64,000 nucleotides of DNA. It comes from Acephala macrosclerotiorum (lineage: Eukaryota; Ascomycota; Leotiomycetes; Helotiales; Mollisiaceae). Location: NCBI GenBank assembly GCA_014904845.1, contig MU119232.1:186001-250000 (forward strand). Direction: 5' to 3'. A program made the position numbers and the translations under genes. A model generated the notes under the pieces. It was not told the DNA's origin. It made no database searches and saw only the letters and a program-made list of their open reading frames with translations. Positions 55,426 through 64,000 of this stretch are shown here, piece by piece. Each line of letters opens with the position of its first letter. Within the stretch, counting starts at the first letter, position 1.

Positions 55426-55942
55426 GGTGAGAGGTGGCTAAGATATTGAGGGGTTGGAAGGGACAGAAGCTTTGATCGTAGAATTAGAATGCAAGAGGAT
55501 ATCCATCTGGAGACCCAAGCCTTTATAACTCTGCAAATTTCTGTCCCATGCCTGAAGTAGCGAGACGTCATTGGTGATATTTTCAATTCGTTCTGCTATT
55601 GACTGCTTGAAAACGATATTTTGCGTCTCCATGTCTTCATTGAAGGTGGCTTATGGGTTGGCTTATGAGCGGCATTGAAGTTCGTCCGATTCTTGAGTCG
55701 ATCCGGTTGGTTGGTGAAGCGTAAGCCAGTGGTGATGGTGAACATCACGACATCGAGACTGGCATCCGCTTCCTCCTCAATATCCAGACAAACGCAGTCG
55801 AGAATAATGGAAAACGACTACTGATGCAAATTAATCTGCTAGAGTACGTAGCTTACTTGGCTTACCGTTTTAAAATCCGGAATTACTTCCAATCCGTCCT
55901 GAATTTGTGCTGTAAGATTTACATTGAGCCGAAGGGCGTTGT
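55426..55942. promoter_or_regulatory. Divergent intergenic region
   Basis: Lies between the NmrA-like gene and the bZIP gene, transcribed apart. A 64-codon frame at 55438-55632 could be an upstream exon of the NmrA-like gene, but I found no convincing splice. Confidence 0.4.
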
Positions 55943-57327
55943 ATGATCTCGAAGATGAGCTCTTCCAATGGCCAACAGACTACAAATGGCCCACGGCGTC
56001 GAAAGCGTATCATAACCGACGCTCGGAAGGAGCAGAATCGTACTGCTCAACAACTGTATCGTGAGTCGGCTGCGGTACCCCGCTTTCTCCTACCCAGTGT
56101 CTGACTTGAACTTGATAGGTCAGAGACAGAGAGAGCGCCGTATCCAGAGCTTGCAAAACCACCGACATAGGTTAACATCCAAGCTCCATCACCTCAGGCC
56201 CCATCAGCCTCGAGACGAACCCCCTGGAGTCTGGTGGAAGATTGACTGCCAATGGTGTCGAAGCTACAACTGAGACCCGAAGCAGAGCTGATGCGCTGTT
56301 CAGCGAAGACACCCCACAGCTGGACTCCGTTCCTTCTTTGAATTCTGGATTTATTCTGCAGGGAATCATCCCAGACTTCGACTTTAATATCGATGAAACG
56401 ATGCCCCTCCCTATATCTTCTACCTGTTTCTCTGATGGCAGGGGCTCGGGTTTATTGGATGATTCCGTTGATGATGGTACAACGATAGGGAGCTCATCTA
56501 TGGTTACCCAAGAAAAAAGAACGGATTTTATGAGCGGGCACTCGGCGTCGAACTTTCCGGATGCTTCCTTGACGAATCGGTTCCTTTGTGCCGCTTCCAG
56601 CTCCTCCATCTGGCCCGCATCGATGAACGCCACACCACTGCACTCCTATGAACCAGCGAATATACAACTTTGTTCGCCGACTTCTATGAAGATTTCTACT
56701 TACTCTCCACAAATTGCTCAACAAAATCGCCTGGAGGATCATGAAGATTCGTGGAATCCCTTGAAAGATGCGCCATTCAACCAAATTCCGGGGGCCAAGG
56801 AAATGATCTACTCCACAGCAAAGTTCGTCTATGGACGCCAGATTTCATCCGCGTCTTGCAATGCCTCAAACATTTCTCTACCAGACTCACACATAAACGC
56901 CATCCTATGCTCTCTGGGAGCAACATTACTGGCATACTTTCACAATGCCCACTGCATTGGTCTGAAACCTCAAGACGTCCTCGTCAACAGATCACCCTTT
57001 TACAAGCCAAATTCCACAGCGGCAGACGATCCTCAAGCTCTTCTTGCCGCAGCACGAAAGCCATGGATACCAAATCATTTACAGCCAACCTTACCGCAGA
57101 TTCTTTTCCCGCATCATCTATATCTGGACTTGCTACCCTTTCCTGCGCTACGAGCTCGCGCAATCACATTTGGAGCAAGCAATCCTCAATTCTTTAATGC
57201 CATGGAGTTTAAGAAGGATGTTTTTAGGGATGGGATCCATTGTATTCGCGATTTGGATCGAGGTGGAAGCAGGCAACCTTGGGGCATGAGGAGTTGGGAA
57301 GCTGCACCTTGGTTCGTGAAGAAGTAG
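55943..57327 (+). CDS. bZIP-type regulator with DUF3425-like C-terminal domain
   Basis: The first two exons are clear (55943-56060 and 56119-56170). They encode RRRKRIITDARKEQNRTAQQLYRQRQRERRIQSLQ, a fungal bZIP basic region of the NRxAQxxYRQRQ type. The third exon (about 56241-57327) is open to the end. The intron between them is uncertain; a 70-nt intron keeps the frame and gives 418 residues. The C-terminus LPFPALRARAITF, EFKKDVFRDGIHC and WGMRSWEAAPWFVKK matches the DUF3425 domain found with such basic regions. The expected leucine heptads are not evident after the basic region. The frame ends sooner than usual for DUF3425, where a Trp often follows the Lys pair. Confidence 0.78.
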
Positions 57328-58523
57328 CGGCTGTTAATGGACTAGTATCTAGAGCTGGAGTAAGCCTTTTGAAGATACTTAACCAAGTCGCGTTGAGCAT
57401 TGAATCATTCGAAATGTCGGTCTCATTTTGTTGCAGCGAGGGGAAAGTGAGGGGGAGAATGTACGCGTTGGCGAGGCTAGCTTAGCTGAGGGGCGGGATT
57501 GTGGTAAAGGAAGCCTTGCTGAAGGTCAATCTGAGGCATGGTCATCTCGGGACGCATGAAGTGATTCGATAGATAGATACCCAAAAGAGGACACTACTTG
57601 GAATTTGATAGAATGTCCGGTTTTTAAATCGCAGAAAAGCTGCAATTTGGCAGAAAAAAGTATCTTACCCGGCACTAACAATCGTGGCTACCGCAACATC
57701 AAACAAGAGTAACGGTGCATTTTAAAATAGCTCCATGCGCCGTGACCAAGATATCTTGATATACGGACTCATTCACAAGGGAATCGGGTTGGGTTAATAA
57801 GTAATTAACTAGCCCTTTATAGGAGCTTATGTTGAATTCGAGAAACCAAACACTTATACGACGAAAGTACCCTTGACCATGGTCATGTGCCGCGGTAACT
57901 ATCAGCCCACACATGACAAGCCAGTAAGGTGCAGCATTGAGAAGTGATGTGAGAGTCTATTTACCACGATCGGAAGAAAAAAAGGAGAGGTTCTGCGGGA
58001 TCCTGACCTCCGCCCGCGCGGTCAAACTATATTCTGTTTGAAGGTTTTTCAAGATCCATCGCATTTTCATCTTGGTCGTTAGGTCCTTCTTCTAGCGCAT
58101 CGGCCATGACTCTAGAAGTGACAGTGTGACCGCGCCGATCATGAGACCACATTCTACGGTTAGGGTAGCAGCTTGTAATTATCCATAAACATCTTTTATT
58201 GATGGGACTAATCCTATCTCCTTAACCTTAACCAAAGTATAGCCTGGATCTGATCCCCAGCCGTCTTGAACTCCAGCTTATTAGCACAGAAATAGGTTCA
58301 TTCGTAGATAGCCATGACCAAGATGGAGCCTGATAAGTCGAAATCGCTACTAGAGGCTGATATAGTATACATGTATGCGAATCTGAAGTAATATCATCCC
58401 GATCAAATCTCCAGCAAAGTTGCAATTCTATGTTCCGTCTCCACAATCCCGCAACATACTAAGCTTGAATTATGGTTAAAATGCCTCGCGGCACCTGCAA
58501 ATGCGATGAGCTTATCTTTAGCA
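57328..58523. other. 1.2-kb region without genes
   Basis: 3' flank of the bZIP gene, then progressively AT-rich sequence towards the decayed transposon. No gene supported. Confidence 0.45.
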
Positions 58524-58525
58524 TA

Positions 58526-60361
58526 AGTCAAACCCCCTAGAAGTGGCCCCCCTTTATTCTAGGCCACTTCGCTTAGCATACCGCCACTATTCCACCACTT
58601 ACTTTAACCTCGAATATTTTTATTATTCCTTAATAAAACTCTTCCAAATTTTGCAAGTTATTAGAGCCGATTATAAAGCCTTTATATACGGAAGCTGACG
58701 TCTAGTATGCATTTAAAGACGTGGCAAATAAGAAATTCTTACGAAAATCTTTTCTCGATTGGAGTATATCGAGAGGCATTTTTCAAGACAGAGTACTCGG
58801 CATTCTTCCTAAGAAAGAGGTCTATACGCATTTATAGAGGCTTACTCCGATCTAAAAGCAACGTTTTACAGACTAAGTACTAGTTCAAGAAAGCCTAGAG
58901 CTCAACTCTACACATGCACAAATTCGAGCTTTTGTTGGCCGTATCTTAGCTTCTCGACGCGATATTACACTACTCGGAAAACGCTGGATAACTGGATTTC
59001 CTCGCCGGAATCTTATTTTTAAGACTAAAAAGCAATTTAAAATCGATTTTGTGCGTATTAATAGTACTACATTTAATATTATTAAGACTTAGTTTTAAAA
59101 ACTGGAAATATCGACGATTAAAGTAATCAAAACTAAAAATCGATAGAATATGAATAAAGCGAAGATTATAGAAAGCTAGAAAGAGAATAGATTAGTGATT
59201 GAAAGTGCTAAGAAACGTTTTATTTAAAAAAAATAATTAGATTCTAAGGCTTAGATTTCATTTATTAAGTGCATTTTTCCGAGCGATCGAGTCATTTTTT
59301 CGATCGTTATATTCAAGGAAAAATCAATCTAATAATAATAATTTCTTATGGGATTAAGAGAGTATAAAAACTGAAAGTTTATTGCAATCGATAATAGATA
59401 GATATTTAACGATACTACTTTGAAATAGTTATAAATCGTCTTTATATTTTAAACGGCATCACGTGATCCAAAAGAGTTCCGTCTACTTATATTAAATAGC
59501 CATGAGAGCTATAAGACAATAGAATTCATATAAAAATACTTTTCGAACAATATCTACTTATTATTCTTACTATTGTACACTTTATATGTACTTTAACTTT
59601 TAGATTTGTCTATTTTTTTTCTTTTTAAATCCGCTTATCGAAGGCGATTAAATTCGCTATTTTTTATTAACGATTCGACGCTTATAGAAAAGTAAAACTT
59701 TTTAAAATATTATAAGCAGACTCGAATAAATGCTTTAATAAAAAGAAACTGTAAAGCGGATTAGAAAACTTTAAGATTATAGTCATTAAATATTTTAAAG
59801 TTTCTTATAAATCGATTATTACTTGAAAATAGTAATAAAGCGATCGAGAAATTTTTATAATCGTTAAAAAAGGATGCAATATTTGAATAGATTTAAGATT
59901 TATTATTTAGAGTTTAAAAAACTCTTTAAAAAAGTGAAAATGTTCGAGAATGATCGAGACAAATTACGAGATTTAAATAAATCGATACGGCAATTACTAA
60001 AATACTTTTTAGGAAAATAGCTAAAAGTTTAAACGATAAAGATTTTGTTATTGTTGAGTAAGAGCGCAAAATCTAAGCATTAGAAACTAGAGTAGTCTAA
60101 TTTGAGCCTAGAAAACGGCAGAAAGTAAAAACTAGTTTAAATTCTAAGTTCGTTAATATCGAGAAAATCTACAAAATACAAATGGAAGCTAGAGACCGCC
60201 AAAATGTACTATTAGATTTCGATAATTTTTTTAGTATAGTCTCTACTTTATCTCATATATTTATTAATTGATTAAAAAGTTATTCGCGGTCGAACTAAGT
60301 AAGTAAGAATTAAGCGAGGTGGTCTAGAATAGAGGGAGGTCCACTTCTAGGGGGTTTGACT
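58526..60361 (+). mobile_element. Pogo/Fot1-type DNA transposon, RIP-degraded
   Basis: Inverted termini of about 50 bp begin AGTCAAACCCCCTAGAAGTGG at 58526-58575 and, in reverse, at 60312-60361; both are flanked by TA (58524-58525 and 60362-60363). The interior is very AT-rich. In one plus-strand frame near 59000-59170 pieces of a pogo transposase survive: FVRINSTT, IIKT, STIKVIK and KNR, in the order seen in fungal Fot1/Pot elements. Trp and acidic positions are replaced by stops or Lys, as C-to-T and G-to-A changes would give. No intact frame remains. Confidence 0.88.
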
Positions 60362-60365
60362 TATG

Positions 60366-60738
60366 GGAATTAAACGGGCAAGTAAAGAATAGTAGACTGC
60401 AATCGAGTACCTGGACTTTTTTTTATTTCTTAGGATTTTAATTTTGTTTATAATACCGTAGACTCCAACTAGCTTCCAAATCGACTCGGAAGGCCTTTAG
60501 AATATGGCTCGTGAGAAATTTAAGATTTGCATTCGAAGAATATTTGGTTTCTAGTAAAGTACAATATACGTTTTGCTAAGAATTGTTTTTGAAAATACTA
60601 ATCACGACTGGTTGAACAAGTCACTTTTAGAGATCTATAATACGTGCGGTCGTCTTGTTTTTCGTTCGTTTCCGAATTATTAACTTTGATAAAGTATTTA
60701 AATTTTTTAAGAATAAATTACATATATAAAGTCTTGCC
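60366..60738. other. AT-rich flank of the decayed transposon
   Basis: No gene seen; contains the 3' flank of the next minus-strand gene. Confidence 0.45.
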
Positions 60739-63700
60739 TTATGAAGATCCTTCGTTGCTTTCGTTGGAACCGGGGTCATTTGCACCGCTCATTTCGACTA
60801 CTTCTACCACATCGCTGGAATCGTGGAAGACGTCTTCGAAGGCATCTGCAGCTATAAAGTATTAGCAGAAATTGAAGTTAATAAAGACAGTGCGACCAAA
60901 AGGGCTAGGTTGAGGTACTTTGCACATACCTTCTTCGTCGATGAAGTAGATTTCAAATTCTCCGTGCTCTTTCATTTGATGCTTCTTATTATATTCCTGG
61001 CAAAAGACGTATGGATAAAGGTCCCGGAGCCAAATTCGATGCCGACTCCGGCGTTCCATCCAATTTGGAGAACTTAACTGATAGGTTACTGTGGGTGACT
61101 TGATGTCAGTTTTGAGAGGAAGAGTCTTCGACCGCAGAGGGAAGAGTAAAGATCTGATTGATATTGCAAAGATGAACTTGAGACAGAAAGTGAGTGCGCA
61201 CCGAATGCAGTCCATATAGGGCATTTCCTCAGAACGCCATTTCGCACTGCGGCATGAAGTCGCAGACCGCCACACTTTTCGTCTTCAAGCACGGTGAGGA
61301 TGTGCTCGAATCCATCGTCGACGATTTTGCTGATTGTAAATTTTAGCCAAGCGGGAAGCGTAGTGGGGAGGCCAACATACCCTTGATACAATCTCTTCTC
61401 GCCGGCGAGAACAACATCATCTGGCATAATATTTAAAGCCAATGGGCAACGTGACTTAAGAGCGCCGAAGGCACAATGAAAGAGTACCATTTCTGAGTTC
61501 CAAGTAAGTCATGTTTTCAAGGACTATGATGCAAGTACTCACTCTCCCAGGTCTTGAAGAATAGTGCCAACCATAGATTCGGATGCCTCATATTAGTGAT
61601 CCACCAACGGAACTGCAAGGATGAACCCTTTCGCCTGACACAGAGCTCATGAACTCCATAACAAGAATATAGTGGATTGAAATATTGATCCATCCACCGG
61701 CATAGCAGCCTTGCCAGACCCGGGCCTTCAGGTTGGATGTAAAAGGTGACAGACAAATGATTCTTGTCGAAAGGTCTGCTGGTTCAGTCAACATTCAGCA
61801 AATCGGAGATTTATCGCTTACAGCTTGAAAAGGACGGTAGAACCAGGTGTTATTCCTAGCCCCACATTCACCATGTGAGGTCCGAAGCATTTTGAACTAT
61901 TATACAAAGTCAGTACGTTCGATTGACTAATTCAATAGCCTATCAGACAAGGCTGAGGTGCTCGCCATAGGACGACTGCGGATAGGAGTCGTGACTCACT
62001 CTCGCCTGTGCCGCAGGCCTGTTGTTGAAAGGGGCTGGTCGTCAAAGATCTTTTCTGCCCAATGGCGTCGCTGCGACTATTTGTTGTAAGGCCGAGGTAT
62101 GTGCTAAAAAAGGGTAAAGGGGGTCAAATACCTCAGAGTCTGCTTGAGTTGGCTGGGTAGGCGGTTGGTGAGGTGGCGCTGGGCTTTGTGGCTCTAGAAA
62201 GGCGAATAGGATAAGTGATTGATTTATATTTCCTAGTCTTCCTTCATATGCCCCCGAATTTAACGAGTAATACATACCTGGGATGCCTTGTAAAATTCGC
62301 AGGCGCAAGAGCCTCATTCGCAATAACTCTAACGTCGTCGGATCGTATAAAGGCGATCTATCAGCACTTGTCAAATCAATTTAATTAGAGGGAATACTTT
62401 CCGCACCTGCTTAACAGTCGAACTATCTTTGATTTCTTAGCATTTCTGGGGAATTTAAGTAATTCAAAGTATCTTACTTGGACTAAGAACTCCACGAACA
62501 TAGCAAAGCGAGTTATTAAAGTCATTCCTCCTTGCTCGCCTATATGCTCGTATATCGAAACCCATTGTGATCTAATTGAAATTGCATCGTTATTAATGAA
62601 AGTTGTCATCAATTGCAAAGTATTGCAATATGATGGAAGGATAACGTTCAAGTAATATACGATTATTGGTACTCGAGAACGATAAACAGGGAAAAGGTCG
62701 TAAAGGTCTCGGAAGAGCCCGCTCGAAGACTCAATCTCCTTAAAGACAGCCGCGATTTGTTCGGAGAACTCGGGTTCTAACGTATTCCGAATGCGCACAA
62801 GATGCGCGGCGACCGTATCAGCTCGTTGAGCCTCCCGCCAGCAACCCAACAACTCCTCCATTTCCCCTGATGAATTTGCAAGCGGGAACGGCCATCTCTT
62901 CACTTCACTAAGGATTAGCTTGTAGCCTATGTCATCTGAAGTTCTAAACTTTGTTATTCCCTGAAAGCAGTTATTATCAGAATTAGTAAAGAGATCACGG
63001 TGTGTGTACTGTATGATTTGCATGAATTGATAGCAGAGGAAATCCACTAATCATCGCTGATTCTCTCGGTACAACCTTGGATGAGTTAGCAGGGTTCGCT
63101 GAGTTCCAAGACATTAACTATAACGAAATTAAGGCGGACTTACTACTCCTATCTTTGGTGTCTGCAACTCCTCATAAAAGCACGTTACATTGACACGCCC
63201 ATTGTTCTGCTGCAACCATGTACTAAAGGATTTTTCGACATCAGCTAAGGTTTCGAAGTTACTCGATCGAAAGGTATATTCATCATCTCCCATGCCGACG
63301 GCCTTAAGTATATTACGGACACTGTCGAAAAACAGTATAGGATCTGATTGCCCATGTGGTGTGCCTAAGAACGCTACTGCGGTAGTGCAACGGTTTAGTT
63401 GCTGCAGTTCAGGTTCAACAGCCTGCTCCGACAAGCAGAGTGCTTGCTTTATTAACAAGCCACCAAGACTGTGGACTATAAAGACTATTTTCCGATCATC
63501 CTAGAATGAGAGGTTAGGGGATTAGATTCTATGACATAGTGTCGGGAGTCACATACAGAATCACCTTTAGGCCGCTCGGCGGCAAGGCCCCCAATTAAAA
63601 TCAAAGCATGATCGAGAAAATTTTGCTGCCCTGTAGTACCCAGGAGCTTCGTAGCTTCAACATCGTACCTAAACGTCATTATTCGTGCCTCCGGAACATC

Positions 63701-63994
63701 TTTGCTTAGTAGTTGGACGGGCCAATATATTCCCGACTCCTTCTCGACCCATGTGCTATACGAGTTGCCGCTTAGTCCATGGACAAAGATGATATCGACC
63801 AAAGGCTTAATGGGGTCGCGTAAAACTTGTAGACCATAGACCTGACCATTAGGGAAAAAATCTTCTTGAGAGTAGACTTGGCTGAATGGGATTTCTCCTG
63901 GTCGATTATAAACTTCAATTGAAGCGTCTTGCACGGCGTCGTCATCCAAGAGCGACAGCAAGTCGGTGGGTTGGTCTTTCAATTTATCAAGCAT
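60739..63994 (-). CDS. Lipase-like alpha/beta hydrolase (DUF676/SERAC1-type) fused to a large unknown region
   Basis: Twelve exons close perfectly in frame to 834 residues: 63557-63994, 63144-63500, 63010-63075, 62407-62960, 62278-62357, 62132-62193, 62000-62076, 61822-61896, 61543-61775, 61202-61492, 60930-61088 and 60739-60851. The N-terminal 300 residues form a SERAC1/PGAP1-like hydrolase: VDIIFVHGLSGNSYSTW (His72-Gly73), a PEARIMTFRYD strand, IVFIVHSLGGLLIKQAL with nucleophile Ser157, VAFLGTPHG, and SGFPLLSIHANH. This domain often heads fungal NLR and ankyrin proteins. Here no NACHT or NB-ARC follows. Instead come a helical region (residues about 310-490), SPLYDPTTLELLRMRLLRLR, a Pro-rich linker and a Trp-rich C-terminal part. 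The ATG is six bases from the window end, so an earlier exon is possible. Confidence 0.82.
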
Positions 63995-64000
63995 TGCGAA

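Noticed and set aside
1..64000. tRNA, rRNA and CRISPR arrays
   Set aside because: No cloverleaf with a T-loop box, no rRNA-like sequence and no regularly spaced repeats were found by eye; a tRNAscan run would settle the tRNA question.

Overview
The window is nuclear DNA from a filamentous ascomycete (Pezizomycotina). The evidence is short GT-AG introns (about 43-100 nt), a Zn2Cys6 regulator, a HET-domain gene, an ATO/GPR1-FUN34 transporter, a DUF3425-type bZIP gene and repeats carrying C-to-T decay typical of RIP. A Leotiomycetes/Helotiales origin is my guess only. Most gene models were built by hand. Splice sites were accepted when reading frame and family motifs both continued across the join.

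Left part (1-16.4 kb): an unrecognised protein, an EXPERA-domain (TMEM97-like) membrane protein, a degenerate reading region, a protein with an OTU-like core lacking the catalytic residues, an M61-like peptidase pseudogene with three Gln-to-stop positions, a secreted double-psi beta-barrel protein, an acetate/ammonium transporter and an F-box-like protein. Two long gene-free stretches (8.3-10.9 and 11.9-14.8 kb) separate them.

Sugar block (17.2-23.3 kb): three genes on the minus strand encode a sugar permease, a Zn2Cys6 regulator and a GH5 glycosidase without signal peptide. A nearly identical 19-bp motif lies upstream of both the permease and the glycosidase. This suggests co-regulated uptake followed by intracellular hydrolysis of a short glucan or glycoside.

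Housekeeping block (24-43 kb): a secreted glycoprotein, an MFS transporter, saccharolysin-like oligopeptidase, a STEEP1-like protein, a Cdc4-type myosin light chain, a SAM methyltransferase, a TPT-family nucleotide-sugar/triose-phosphate transporter with a 6-nt microexon, a GT8-like Golgi glycosyltransferase and a CoA-binding-domain protein.

Accessory block (43-64 kb): a HET-domain gene, a 143-bp palindrome, two Tc1/mariner elements (one with an intact transposase, one interrupted by a 900-N assembly gap), a MITE derived from them, an ankyrin relic, a broken alpha/beta hydrolase, a secreted two-repeat protein, an NmrA-like gene lacking its ATG, a bZIP gene, a RIP-degraded pogo/Fot1 transposon and a 12-exon gene with an N-terminal lipase-like domain. 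This block has the look of a rapidly changing region rich in nonself-recognition-type genes, and it is the best place to look for novelty.
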